Source: Rhodoplanes sp046000175 (GTDB lineage Bacteria > Pseudomonadota > Alphaproteobacteria > Rhizobiales > Xanthobacteraceae). From it: a DNA stretch of 64,000 nucleotides. The DNA lies in contig NZ_JBEOMB010000023.1 of assembly GCF_046000175.1 (NCBI RefSeq), positions 1 to 64,000 of the forward strand. The letters are read 5' to 3'. Position 1 is the first letter of the stretch. Every line of letters begins with the position of its first letter. This document shows positions 42,149 through 51,581 of the stretch, piece by piece. The position numbers were made by a program, and so were the translations under genes. The notes beneath the pieces are model-generated. The model was not told the DNA's origin and did not search any database. It worked only from the letters and a program-made list of their open reading frames with translations.

Positions 42149-43369
42149 TCAAAGCACCGTCGCCGCCTGCTTCAGATCGGCCAGCAGGTCGTCGATGTGC
42201 TCGAGGCCGACCGAGAGGCGCAGCGTGCCGTCGGCGATGCCGAGCGCGGCGCGCTCCTCCGGCTTGAAGCGCGAATGCGTCGTCGTCGCCGGGTGCGTGA
42301 TCAGGCTCTTCACGTCGCCGAGATTGTTGGAGATCGAGACGAGCTTCAGGGCGTTCTGGAACCGGAAGGCGCCTTCCTTGCCGCCCGTCACGTCGAAGGC
42401 GATCAGGGTGGAGGCGCCGCTCATCTGCCGGGCGACCACGTCGGCCTGCGGATGGTCCTCGCGGCCCGGATAGATCACCTTGGTGATGCCGGGAATCGAC
42501 AGCATCGCGTCGGCGAGCCTGCCGGCCGTCTCGGTCTCGCGGGCGAGCCGCACCGGCATCAGCTCGAGACTCTTCAACAGCACCCAGGCGTTGAACGGCG
42601 AGATCGCCGGGCCGGTCATCCGCAGATAGAGCTGGATGCGCTCCTCGATCAGCGCCTTCGACGCGAGGATCGCGCCGCCCATGCAGCGGCCCTGGCCGTC
42701 GATGTGCTTGGTCGCCGAATAGACGACGACGTCGGCGCCGAGGGCCAGCGGCCGCTGGTAGAGCGGCGTCGCGAACACGTTGTCGACGATCAGCAGCGCC
42801 CCGACCGCGTGCGCGATCTCGGCGATCGCGGCGATGTCGAGCACTTCGAGCGTCGGGTTGCACGGCGTCTCGAGGAAGAACACGGTGGTGCTCGGCGTCG
42901 CGGCCGCGCGCCGCCACTGGTCCAGATCGGTGCCGTCGACCAGTGTCGAGGTCACACCGAAGCGCGGCAGCATCTCCTCGATGATCCACCGGCACGAGCC
43001 GAACATGGCGCGCGGCGCCACCACGTGGTCGCCGGCCCTCACGAGCCCCATGATGGCGCCGTTCACGGCCGCCATGCCGGTTGCGACGGCGCGGCACGCC
43101 TCCGCGCCCTCCAGCGCCGCCAGCCGGTCCTCGAACATTGTCGTCGTCGGGTTGCTGTAGCGCGTGTACTGGTAGCCCGGGTCCTCGTTCTTGAACCGCG
43201 CCTCGCAGGTCTCGGCGCGGTCGTAGACGAAGCCCTGGGTGAGGAACAACGCCTCCGACGTCTCGCCGAACTGCGATCGCAGGGTGCCGCCGTGCACCAG
43301 GCGGGTCTCGGGATGGAGGTGGGCGTCCGCCGCGGGGGGGCCGGGCGGCAGGGATTTGGTGTCGAGCAT
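42149..43369 (-). CDS. metZ: O-succinylhomoserine sulfhydrylase
   Basis: 406-aa PLP enzyme of the Cys/Met metabolism family, making homocysteine from O-succinylhomoserine and sulfide. The PLP lysine lies in VVYSATKHIDGQGRCMGG. FVYDRAETCEARFKNEDPGYQYTR and FNAWVLLKSLE match the MetZ subgroup better than cystathionine gamma-synthase; this distinction is by pattern, so the latter remains a lower-probability alternative. It is monocistronic by appearance. Confidence 0.92.
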   Translation of the reverse strand: MLDTKSLPPGPPAADAHLHPETRLVHGGTLRSQFGETSEALFLTQGFVYDRAETCEARFKNEDPGYQYTRYSNPTTTMFEDRLAALEGAEACRAVATGMAAVNGAIMGLVRAGDHVVAPRAMFGSCRWIIEEMLPRFGVTSTLVDGTDLDQWRRAAATPSTTVFFLETPCNPTLEVLDIAAIAEIAHAVGALLIVDNVFATPLYQRPLALGADVVVYSATKHIDGQGRCMGGAILASKALIEERIQLYLRMTGPAISPFNAWVLLKSLELMPVRLARETETAGRLADAMLSIPGITKVIYPGREDHPQADVVARQMSGASTLIAFDVTGGKEGAFRFQNALKLVSISNNLGDVKSLITHPATTTHSRFKPEERAALGIADGTLRLSVGLEHIDDLLADLKQAATVL

Positions 43370-43760
43370 CGGGCGAATTTCGTCTGGCCGGGACCGTGGC
43401 GGGACGGTCCGGAGGAAGGAGGCCGCCGCAGCGGGGCGGCCGGTTCACCGTCATAGAGCACAAGCGGCCCGGCGCGACCAGGGGGCGCGGGATGGAGGCT
43501 GGCGGCCGCGATGCTCTCCCGGCCCGGAACCGGCGGTGTCCCCGAAACGCGCGCGCCGATCACCGTCTCGTGTCCGCCGGTGATCGCAGCGTGCGGTGAC
43601 GGAGGCGCGCCTCGCGCCTAGATGGAGAAGACCTCGGCGTCGGGCTGGCGCCGGGCGGGAACCCCTGCGCGCCGCGCGGGTTCACGGTGAACGGGCGGTA
43701 TCGGGTTCGCCATGCCTCCCGACTGTGCCACGACCCGCCCCACCGCGATCGGACACCAGA

Positions 43761-45053
43761 ATGAGCACGACGGCCGTCACGCCGCGCCGCGGCGCCTCGA
43801 CCCGACCCCGGCCCGCCGACCGCGTCGGGGCCGACGACGCGGCGACCCGTGACGCGCCGGCGACCGCCGGGGCGCGCCCGTCCGACCTGCGCGACGCCGT
43901 CCGGGCCGTGCGGTCGCACACCGAGCGGCTCGCGGCGCCCCTGTCGGCCGAAGACCAGGTGATCCAGTCGATGCCGGACGCGAGCCCGACCAAGTGGCAT
44001 CGCGCGCACACGACCTGGTTCTTCGAGCAGTTCCTGCTGGAGCCGCACGCGCCCGGCTACCGGCGTTTCGACGACCGTTTTCCGTTCCTGTTCAACTCGT
44101 ATTACGTCGCCGCCGGGCCGCGCCACGCGCGGCCGCGTCGCGGCATGATCACGCGGCCCGACGTCGCGACCGTCACGGCCTACCGGGCCCATGTCGACGC
44201 GGCGATCGACGCGCTGCTCGCCGACGCGACGGCGCTGACGCCCGAGATCGCGACCATCGTGGAGATCGGCCTCAACCACGAGCAGCAGCACCAGGAACTT
44301 CTGCTCACCGACATCCTGCACGCCTTCTCCGAGAACCCGTGCCTGCCCGCCTACGATCCGGACTGGCGCTGGCGCGCGGCCGCGCGCGCGCCCGGCACGC
44401 TGATGATTCCGGAGGGGATCCATACGGTGGGCCACCAGGGTGGCGGCTTCGCCTATGACAACGAGAGCCCCGCCCATCGCGTGCTGGTCGGACCCGTCGC
44501 GATCGCGCGCGGGCTCGTCACCAATGACGACTGGCTCGCCTTCATGCGCGACGGCGGCTACGACAACGCCGCCCTGTGGCTCTCCGACGGGTACGCCGCC
44601 GTGCAGGCCGAGGGTTGGCGGGCGCCCGGCCACTGGCGCGAGCACGACGGACGCTGGCAGGTGATGACGCTCGGCGGCCTCGTGCCGGTCGATCCCGCCG
44701 CGCCCGTCTGTCACGTCAGCTACTACGAGGCCGAAGCCTTCGCGCGCTGGTCCGGCCGTCATCTGCCGAGCGAGTTCGAGTGGGAGGTCGCGGCGCGCTC
44801 GGGCGAACTCGCCGATGCGTTCGGCGTTGTCTGGCAGTGGACCCGCAGCGCCTACGCGCCCTATCCGGCCTATCGGGCCGCCGACGGCGCGCTCGGCGAG
44901 TACAACGGCAAGTTCATGGTGAACCAGATGGTGCTGCGCGGCTCCTCGCTCGCCACGCCGCCGGGCCACGCCCGCGCCACCTATCGCAACTTCTTCCCGC
45001 CGTCGGCGCGCTGGCAGTTCACCGGCGTGCGGCTGGCGAGCTTCCCGGCCTGA
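43761..45053 (+). CDS. egtB: ergothioneine biosynthesis sulfoxide synthase EgtB
   Basis: 430-aa non-haem iron enzyme joining trimethylhistidine (hercynine) to a thiol with O2. The N-terminal DinB-like domain supplies iron ligands in KWHRAHTTWFFEQF and NHEQQHQELL. The C-terminal FGE-like domain contains WQWTRSAY, the RGSS motif and FFPPSARWQFTGVRLA. The ATG at 43761 begins a plausible start about 100 residues before the first motif; an earlier in-frame ATG at 43596 only adds low-complexity Arg-rich sequence. egtD follows after 47 bp. Confidence 0.94.
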   Translation: MSTTAVTPRRGASTRPRPADRVGADDAATRDAPATAGARPSDLRDAVRAVRSHTERLAAPLSAEDQVIQSMPDASPTKWHRAHTTWFFEQFLLEPHAPGYRRFDDRFPFLFNSYYVAAGPRHARPRRGMITRPDVATVTAYRAHVDAAIDALLADATALTPEIATIVEIGLNHEQQHQELLLTDILHAFSENPCLPAYDPDWRWRAAARAPGTLMIPEGIHTVGHQGGGFAYDNESPAHRVLVGPVAIARGLVTNDDWLAFMRDGGYDNAALWLSDGYAAVQAEGWRAPGHWREHDGRWQVMTLGGLVPVDPAAPVCHVSYYEAEAFARWSGRHLPSEFEWEVAARSGELADAFGVVWQWTRSAYAPYPAYRAADGALGEYNGKFMVNQMVLRGSSLATPPGHARATYRNFFPPSARWQFTGVRLASFPA

Positions 45054-45100
45054 ACGGCGCGCGTCACCGGCCCGCGCCCCGGATCGATCGAGGACCCCCG

Positions 45101-46069
45101 ATGACCGCCCATGTTCGCCTGCCGCGTACGCTTCCCGTCGACGATACGGCGCACCGCGCCTTCCTGGCCGACGTCGTCGCGGGCCTCTCGGCCGATCCGA
45201 AGACCATTCCGCCGAAGTACTTCTACGACGAGCGCGGCTCTCAGCTGTTCGAGGCGATCACGAGGACGCCCGAGTACTATCCGACCCGCACGGAGACGAG
45301 CATCCTGACCGCGCGGGCGGCCGAGATCGCCGCCTTCATCCCGCAGGATGCGGTGCTGGTCGAGTTCGGCGCCGGCGCCTTGACCAAGGTGCGCATCCTG
45401 CTCGACGCCGCTCCGGTGCGCGCCTTCGTGCCGGTCGATATCTCCGAGGCGTTCCTGCGCGGTCAGGCGGCGCGGCTGTCGCGCGAGATGCCCGGACTGC
45501 AGGTGCTGCCCGTGGTGGCCGACTTCACGGCATCGTTTCCTCTCCCGGCCGAGGTGGCGACCGCCCCCAAGGTCGGCTTCTTTCCGGGATCGACCATCGG
45601 CAATTTCGAGCCGCACGAGGCGACCGCCTTCCTGCGTCACGCCGGCGCGTTGCTCGGCCCGGGGGCGCGGCTGATCCTCGGCGTCGACCTGGTGAAGGAC
45701 TCGGACGTCCTCGTCGCCGCCTACAACGACGCCGCCGGCGTCACGGCCGAGTTCAATCTCAATCTGCTGCGCCGGATCAATCGCGAGCTCGGCGCCAACT
45801 TCGATCTTTCGGCGTTCTGGCATCGCGCCGTCTACAACCGCGAGCAGCACCGGATCGAGATGCATCTCGCCAGCAAGGCGCGCCAGCGCGTCCGGGTCGA
45901 CGGCCGCTGCTTCGACTTCCGCCGCGGCGAGACCATCCACACCGAGAACAGCTACAAGTACACGCCCGATCTGTTCCGCACGCTGGCCTCCGGCGCCGGC
46001 TGGCGGGTCGCGACGACCTGGACGGACCCGCAGAAGTGGTTCGCCGTGCACGCGCTGGTGCGGGACTGA
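45101..46069 (+). CDS. egtD: L-histidine N-alpha-methyltransferase EgtD
   Basis: 322-aa SAM-dependent enzyme that trimethylates histidine to hercynine, the substrate of EgtB. The SAM-binding VEFGAGALTKVRILLDA, FFPGSTIGNFEP and the AYNDAAGVTAEFNLNLLRRIN region match the family. It is full length, with an ATG following AGGACC. No egtA or egtC lies beside the pair, so the sulfur donor and final cleavage are unresolved in this window. Confidence 0.95.
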   Translation: MTAHVRLPRTLPVDDTAHRAFLADVVAGLSADPKTIPPKYFYDERGSQLFEAITRTPEYYPTRTETSILTARAAEIAAFIPQDAVLVEFGAGALTKVRILLDAAPVRAFVPVDISEAFLRGQAARLSREMPGLQVLPVVADFTASFPLPAEVATAPKVGFFPGSTIGNFEPHEATAFLRHAGALLGPGARLILGVDLVKDSDVLVAAYNDAAGVTAEFNLNLLRRINRELGANFDLSAFWHRAVYNREQHRIEMHLASKARQRVRVDGRCFDFRRGETIHTENSYKYTPDLFRTLASGAGWRVATTWTDPQKWFAVHALVRD

Positions 46070-46219
46070 TCGCGGTCCGTCGCGTTTCGGAAGGCGAACC
46101 GGCGCGGCCGGACGGCGCGGAAGCAATGCAGCGGGCGGGGTGGACGGGCGCCGGGGCCACATTATAGTTCGGCCACCCGATCTGGTTCCGCCCCCCGTTC
46201 CCGCCATCGAAGAGATCCC

Positions 46220-47101
46220 ATGTCCGCCGAGCTCGACTTCGTCGCGCGCGACACGCGCGTCACCCGTCTCGACACCGGCTTCCGCTGGCCTGGCGGCCGG
46301 CACGTCGCCGTGATCCTCAACCTCGCCTACGAGGCGTGGTCGGACGGCAAGGCGCCCGGCGTCGGCCCGATGGGAAACCCGCTGCCGGCCGGCGCCTTCG
46401 ACACCAACGCGCTCTCCTGGGGCCACTACGGCGTCGCCCGCGGCATCGATCGGTTGCTGCGTAACCTCGGGCGCCACAAGGCCCGCGCCAGCGTGATGAC
46501 GTCCGGCGTGCTCGCCGAGCGCACCCCCGCCGTGCTGAAGCGCATGGTGGAGGAGGGCCACGAGATCGTCGCCCATGCCTGGGCCCAGGACGTGATCCCG
46601 GCGACCCTGACGCTCGAGCAGGCGAAGGCCGACATCGACAAGACCACGCAGGCGATCGAGAGCGTCTCCGGCAAGCGTCCGGTCGGCTGGATCAGCCCGC
46701 GCGGCACGCCCTCGCGCGACGGCTCGCGCCTGCTGATCGAGGCCGGCTATCTGTGGCAGGGCGACGTGTTCGACGACGAGCGGCCTTATATTCAAACCTG
46801 CGAAAACGGCCGCATCGTCGCGATCCCGCTCACCATGGAGATCAACGATCTCCCGCACGCCATGCGATTCGGCCGCTCGCCGCGCGATTTTGTTACAATG
46901 TTCGACGACCTGCTCGCGAACGTGCTGGCGAGCGAGGATCAGGCGTTGGTGATCGACGTGACGGCACATTGTCACGTCTTCGGCCGCCCGTCGGGCGCCT
47001 GGGCCTACGAGGCGATCGTCAAGACCGTGATGGAGCGCGACGACGTCCATGTCGCGACCCGCGCCGAGATCGCCGACCACGTGCTGAAGACCGCCGGCTG
47101 A
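46220..47101 (+). CDS. PuuE-like polysaccharide-deacetylase family protein
   Basis: 293-aa NodB-fold protein. The canonical TFDDG metal motif is replaced by LNLAYEAW near residue 33, while EGHEIVAHAWAQD near residue 113 keeps two histidines. Such changes are typical of the allantoinase-like PuuE group, which hydrolyses cyclic amides rather than acetylated sugars. The C-terminal VTAHCHVFGRPSG segment also fits that group. No signal peptide is present. A hydrolase acting on a cyclic ureide or imide is the best inference. Confidence 0.85.
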   Translation: MSAELDFVARDTRVTRLDTGFRWPGGRHVAVILNLAYEAWSDGKAPGVGPMGNPLPAGAFDTNALSWGHYGVARGIDRLLRNLGRHKARASVMTSGVLAERTPAVLKRMVEEGHEIVAHAWAQDVIPATLTLEQAKADIDKTTQAIESVSGKRPVGWISPRGTPSRDGSRLLIEAGYLWQGDVFDDERPYIQTCENGRIVAIPLTMEINDLPHAMRFGRSPRDFVTMFDDLLANVLASEDQALVIDVTAHCHVFGRPSGAWAYEAIVKTVMERDDVHVATRAEIADHVLKTAG

Positions 47102-47138
47102 GCGGCGCTTCACGCGCATTCCCTACGTGTCTCTTTCC

Positions 47139-47176
47139 GGCCCGTCGCGCTCCGCGCGGCGGGCCTTTCGTTATTT
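47139..47176 (+). terminator. rho-independent terminator after the deacetylase gene
   Basis: GGCCCGTCGCGC-TCC-GCGCGGCGGGCC is a 12-bp stem (one G-T pair) with a three-base loop, followed by TTTCGTTATTT. It lies 38 bp after the deacetylase stop and ends that transcript before the Tat-amidohydrolase gene. Confidence 0.7.
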
Positions 47177-47339
47177 CACGATCCAGACCTGTCGTGCGCG
47201 CCGCGATCGTGATCTGTCACGTCGCGGCATTCTCGCTGTTGACCGCGCCGCCGCGCTCACGCACTCTCCGCGCCAACAAACGTATTCGGACGCGCCCCGC
47301 TTTCGCGTCCGTGCAACGAAGACGACCCGGAGAGGAAAC

Positions 47340-49346
47340 ATGTGCCTGTTCTGCGCTACAAAACCGTTCGGCTTCTCGGCGGCCTCGTTGTCGCGACGCC
47401 ATTTCTTGGGCGGCGCGGCCGCGATGGGCGGCCTCTATGCGGCCGCCAAGGTGATCGAACCGACCGCCGCGGTCGCGCAGAGCGGCGCGCAGGGCGGCAA
47501 GGCCGACATCATCATCGAGAACGCCAAGGTGGTGACGCTCGATCCCAAGACGCCGCGTGCGGAAGCGATCGCAGTGGCGGGCGACAAGATCGTCGGCGTC
47601 GGGGCGCGGCGTGACCTCGAGACGTTCCGCGGCCCCGCGACCAAGATCGTCGACGCCGGCGGCCGGACCGTCATCCCGGGCCTCAACGACGCCCACACGC
47701 ATTTCATCCGCGGCGGCCTCACCTACTCGCAGGAGGTCCGCTGGGACGGCGTGCCCTCGCTCGCGCTCGCCCTGCAGATGCTGAAGGAGCAGGCGGCCCG
47801 CACGCCGGCGCCGCACTGGGTGCAGGTGATGGGCGGCTGGACGCCGCACCAGTTCAAGGAGAAGCGGCTGCCGACGCTCGCCGAGATCAACGCGGCGACC
47901 GGCGACGTGCCGTGCTACGTGATGCATCTCTACGACCGCGGCTTCGTCAACAAGGCGGGCCTGCGGGCGCTCGGCTGGAACCGCGACACGCCGGATCCGT
48001 TCGGCGGCGTCATCGCCCGCGACGGCAGCGGCATGCCGACCGGCCTCGTCATCGCCACGACGAGCCTCGTGAGCCTGCTCTCGGTGTTTGGCAAGATCCC
48101 GAAGCTGTCGCCCGAGGATCAGGTCACCTCGACCCGCCACATGATGCGCGAGCTGAACCGGCTCGGCATGACCAGCCTCATCGACGCCGGCGGCGGCGGC
48201 CAGAACTATCCCGAGCACTATCAGGCGATCGCCAAGCTCGCCGCCGACAAGGCGCTCACCGTGCGCATCGGCTACACCCTGATGGCGCAGCGCCCCGGTC
48301 GTGAGATCGAGGATTACAAGGGCTGGCTCGCCACCGCCAAGCTCTACGAGGGCGACGACTACTTCCGGCTCTCCGGCGCCGGCGAGTACACGGTGTGGGC
48401 GGCCGGCGACAACACCAACTTCGCCAAGGATCCGATCCGCCAGCCGCCGATCATGGAGGAGAAGCTCGCCGAGGTTCTCACCTTCGTGGCGCAGAACGGC
48501 TGGCCGTTCCGCATGCACGCCTCGTTCGACTTCACGGCGAGCCGCATCCTCGGCGTGGTCGAGAAGGTCCACAAGGAGGTGCCGGTCGACAAGCTGCGCT
48601 GGGGCCTCGAGCATTGCGAGGGCATCTCGGCGCGCTCGCTCGAGCGGCTGCAGGCGCTCGGCGGCAGCCTCGGCATCCAGAACCGCATGTCGCTCGACGG
48701 CGAGGCCTATGTCGAGAAGTGGGGCATGGACGCGGCCGCCGACGCGCCGGCCTTCGCCCGCATCCGCGAGATGGGCATCCCCTACGCCCTCGGCACCGAC
48801 GGCAACCGCGCCGCGAGCCACAATCCGTGGGTCGGCATCGAGTGGCTGGTCACCGGCAAGACGGTCGGCGGGCTGCGCCACGCCTCGGACCGCAATCTGC
48901 TCAGCCGCGAGGAAGCGCTGAAGGCCTACACGGCGAACGGCGCCTGGATCACCCGTGAGGAGGACAAGAAGGGCACGATCTCGGTCGGCAAGTGGGCCGA
49001 TATCGCGGTGCTCAACGAGGACTACTTCGCGGTGCCGGAGAACCGCATCTCGCAGATGAGCGCGGCCATGACCATGGTGGGTGGCAAGATCGTCCACGGC
49101 GAAGGCGCGTTCGCGAGCCTCGCGCCGACGGCGCTCGCGGTCGCCCCCGACTGGCTGCCGATCAAGCACTATGCGGGCTATGGCCGGCAGGCTTCGGCGG
49201 ACTTCGGGCCGCGCCACGCGGGGCTCGGGTCGGGACCCGACGACGGCCGCGCGCTCGCCGCCGCCATGATCGCCGACGCGATGCCGACCGTGGTCGGCGA
49301 CGACGGCCGCAGCTGGACGCTCGGCTGCGGCTGCGGGCTGCTCTGA
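47340..49346 (+). CDS. Tat-exported amidohydrolase (YtcJ-like)
   Basis: 668-aa metal-dependent hydrolase of the YtcJ/amidohydrolase-3 group. The N-terminus MCLFC...SRRHFLGGAAA combines a MCxxC start with a Tat signal. The catalytic domain has the metal motif NDAHTHF, a later LEHCEG and YALGTDGN, and the usual C-terminal composite-domain return GKWADIAVLN. The protein ends in a CGCG-containing tail (SWTLGCGCGLL). Folded export suggests a pre-loaded metal. The following TRAP permease genes point to uptake of its product. The ATG at 47340 follows GAGAGGAAAC. Confidence 0.9.
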   Translation: MCLFCATKPFGFSAASLSRRHFLGGAAAMGGLYAAAKVIEPTAAVAQSGAQGGKADIIIENAKVVTLDPKTPRAEAIAVAGDKIVGVGARRDLETFRGPATKIVDAGGRTVIPGLNDAHTHFIRGGLTYSQEVRWDGVPSLALALQMLKEQAARTPAPHWVQVMGGWTPHQFKEKRLPTLAEINAATGDVPCYVMHLYDRGFVNKAGLRALGWNRDTPDPFGGVIARDGSGMPTGLVIATTSLVSLLSVFGKIPKLSPEDQVTSTRHMMRELNRLGMTSLIDAGGGGQNYPEHYQAIAKLAADKALTVRIGYTLMAQRPGREIEDYKGWLATAKLYEGDDYFRLSGAGEYTVWAAGDNTNFAKDPIRQPPIMEEKLAEVLTFVAQNGWPFRMHASFDFTASRILGVVEKVHKEVPVDKLRWGLEHCEGISARSLERLQALGGSLGIQNRMSLDGEAYVEKWGMDAAADAPAFARIREMGIPYALGTDGNRAASHNPWVGIEWLVTGKTVGGLRHASDRNLLSREEALKAYTANGAWITREEDKKGTISVGKWADIAVLNEDYFAVPENRISQMSAAMTMVGGKIVHGEGAFASLAPTALAVAPDWLPIKHYAGYGRQASADFGPRHAGLGSGPDDGRALAAAMIADAMPTVVGDDGRSWTLGCGCGLL

Positions 49347-49356
49347 CGCGACGCAC

Positions 49357-49380
49357 GGCCGCGCCACGCGGCGCGGCCTT
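49357..49380 (+). terminator. short hairpin after the Tat amidohydrolase
   Basis: GGCCGCGCC-ACGC-GGCGCGGCC forms a perfect 9-bp stem with a four-base loop, followed by TTCTGT. It lies 10 bp after the amidohydrolase stop and could reduce read-through to the TRAP genes. Confidence 0.5.
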
Positions 49381-49413
49381 CTGTCCCGGGGCCGGACCGG
49401 CGTATAAGGCGCC

Positions 49414-50007
49414 ATGTCCGGTCCCGGTTTCGTTTCACCCGTTCTGTTTCCGCCGCCCGCGCCGCGCGGCGCGCCGGCGGGCGGCCGCCTGATCGCGGTC
49501 GCCGACGTGATCGACCGAGTCACCGGCGGCGTGTTCCGGCTCGCCGCCTGGGGCGCGCTCGTCGTCGTGCTCGTCCAGCTCGCCGTTGTGCTGCTGCGCT
49601 ACGCCCTCGGCCTCGGCTCGCTGTGGCTGCAGGAGACGGCCGTCTACGCCCACGCCGGACTGTTCCTGCTGGCCGCCGCCTTCACGCTGGCGCGTGGCGG
49701 CCATGTGCGGGTCGACATCTTCTACGCGACGATGGCGCCGCGGCGCCGTGCCTGGGTCGACGCGCTCGGCACGCTCGTCTTCCTGGTGCCGTTCGCGATC
49801 GTGCTGCTGTGGCTGTCGGTGCCCTATGCGGCGCGCTCCTGGGCGTTGATGGAACGCTCGCGCGAGGCGAGCGGCCTGCCGCTGGTGTTTCTGCTCAAGA
49901 CGCTGATCCCGCTCTTCGCCGTGCTGATGTTCTGTCAGGGCGTCGCCCAGCTCTGCCGCGCGCTCGCGGTGCTGCGCGGCGACACCGACGCGGCGGTGGA
50001 CGCGTGA
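49414..50007 (+). CDS. TRAP transporter small permease (DctQ)
   Basis: 197-aa inner-membrane protein with four predicted helices and the DctQ-type layout: a first helix near residue 45, RYALGLGSLWLQE between the first two, and a central GGHVRVDIFY segment. It pairs with the large permease encoded immediately downstream (2-bp spacing). No periplasmic DctP receptor gene is adjacent. Confidence 0.92.
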   Translation: MSGPGFVSPVLFPPPAPRGAPAGGRLIAVADVIDRVTGGVFRLAAWGALVVVLVQLAVVLLRYALGLGSLWLQETAVYAHAGLFLLAAAFTLARGGHVRVDIFYATMAPRRRAWVDALGTLVFLVPFAIVLLWLSVPYAARSWALMERSREASGLPLVFLLKTLIPLFAVLMFCQGVAQLCRALAVLRGDTDAAVDA

Positions 50008-50009
50008 CC

Positions 50010-51578
50010 ATGGACCTCCAGAGCCTCGTCGCGATCGCCATGGTCGTCACCGCCGTCGCGTTGCTGATGATCGGCTTCCCGGTGGCGCTGACACTCGCCG
50101 GCGTCGCGTTGATCTTCGTCGCCATCGGCGACGTCCTGGGCGTGATGGCGCCGAGCCTGCTCGGCGCCCTGCCCCAGCGCATTTTTGGCGTGATGACCAA
50201 CGAAGTGCTGCTGGCCATCCCGCTGTTCGTCTTCATGGGCGTGATGCTGGAGCGTTCGCGCGTCGCCGAGGATCTCCTGGAGGCGATGGGCCGCCTGTTC
50301 GGCGCGCTGCGCGGCGGGCTCGCCGTCGCGGTCGTGATCGTCGGCGTGCTGCTCGCCGCCGCCAAGGGCATCGTCGGCGCCACCACGGTCACGATGGGCC
50401 TGATCGTGCTGCCGACCATGCTGCGGCACGGCTACGACAAGCGCCTCGCCGCCGGCACCGTGGCGGCGACCGCGACGCTCGCCCAGATCTTCCCGCCCGC
50501 GACCGTGCTGGTGCTGCTCGGCGACCAGATGAGCAACGCCTATCAGGCGGCCCAGCTCGCGCAGGGCAACTTCGCGCCGCAGTCCGTCACGGTCGCGGAT
50601 CTGTTCGCCGGCGCCATCGTGCCCGCCTTCGGGCTCGTCGCGCTCTATCTCGTCTTCCTGATCGGCGTCGCGATCGTCGCGCCGAAATCCTCGCCGGCCA
50701 TCCCGCCCGATCCCGATGCGCCGCGCGGCCTCGCGCTGGCGCGCCGGACGCTCGCCGTCCTGGTCGCGCCGATCCTGCTGATCGTCGCCGTGCTGGGCTC
50801 GATCCTCGGCGGTCTCGCGACGCCGACCGAGGCGGCCGCGGTCGGTGCTTTCGGGGCGATGCTGCTCGCGGCGCGGCCCGATCCGCGCGCCTGGGTGCCG
50901 TGGCTCGTCCTGATCGCGGTCGTGATTGCCGCGTTGCGGTTCGTCTCGGAGCGCGGCTTCGATCCGCGCGGCCTACTCGCCGGCGACCCCGTGGCTCTCG
51001 TGCCGGCTGCGCTGCTCGTCGTCGCGGCAGCCTTGCTGCTGCAGCCCGTGCTGCGGGTCCATCGTGAAAACTATCTCGTGCCGGTGCTGGCCCGCACGGC
51101 CGAGGTGACCAGCATGATCTTTCTCATCCTGATCGGCGCGACGCTGTTCAGCCTGGTCTTCCGCGGGCTCGGCGGCGACGATCTCGTCCACCGCGCGCTC
51201 GCCGACCTGCCGGGCGGTACGGCCGGAGCGCTGCTCACCGTGATGCTGGCGATCTTCCTGCTCGGCTTCGTGATGGACGCCTTCGAGATCATCTTCGTCG
51301 TCGTGCCGATCGTCGCCCCGGCGCTGCTGCAGCTGCCCGGCGTCGACCCGGTGTGGCTCGCCGTGATGATCGCGCTGAACCTGCAGACCTCCTACATCCA
51401 CCCGCCGCTCGGCCCCACCTTGTTCTTCTTGCGCGGCGTCGCGCCGAAGGAGATCACCACGGCCCACATCTATGTCGGCGCGATCCCGTTCGTGCTGATC
51501 CAGCTCCTCGCGCTCGTCGGCCTGTGGCTCGTGCCCGGCCTCGCGACCTGGCTGCCCGGGATCCTCTATCTCGGCTGA
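50010..51578 (+). CDS. TRAP transporter large permease (DctM)
   Basis: 522-aa ion-coupled permease. Core motifs include IPLFVFMGVMLERS, PPATVLVLLG, GLATPTEAAAVGAFGA and DAFEIIFVVVPI near the end. It is about 90 residues longer than a typical DctM because of an extra segment (residues 290-360) with two further hydrophobic stretches. Longer forms of this kind occur among the mannitol/chloroaromatic-type TRAP permeases. A GTG two codons upstream, overlapping the dctQ stop, is an alternative start. Confidence 0.93.
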   Translation: MDLQSLVAIAMVVTAVALLMIGFPVALTLAGVALIFVAIGDVLGVMAPSLLGALPQRIFGVMTNEVLLAIPLFVFMGVMLERSRVAEDLLEAMGRLFGALRGGLAVAVVIVGVLLAAAKGIVGATTVTMGLIVLPTMLRHGYDKRLAAGTVAATATLAQIFPPATVLVLLGDQMSNAYQAAQLAQGNFAPQSVTVADLFAGAIVPAFGLVALYLVFLIGVAIVAPKSSPAIPPDPDAPRGLALARRTLAVLVAPILLIVAVLGSILGGLATPTEAAAVGAFGAMLLAARPDPRAWVPWLVLIAVVIAALRFVSERGFDPRGLLAGDPVALVPAALLVVAAALLLQPVLRVHRENYLVPVLARTAEVTSMIFLILIGATLFSLVFRGLGGDDLVHRALADLPGGTAGALLTVMLAIFLLGFVMDAFEIIFVVVPIVAPALLQLPGVDPVWLAVMIALNLQTSYIHPPLGPTLFFLRGVAPKEITTAHIYVGAIPFVLIQLLALVGLWLVPGLATWLPGILYLG

Positions 51579-51581
51579 GCT

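Noticed and set aside
46070..46219. Possible promoter-like TTATAG near 46160 as an unusual regulatory site
   Set aside because: It is a short AT-rich patch before the deacetylase gene with no matching -35 element at good spacing. It is not distinguishable from an ordinary promoter or chance.
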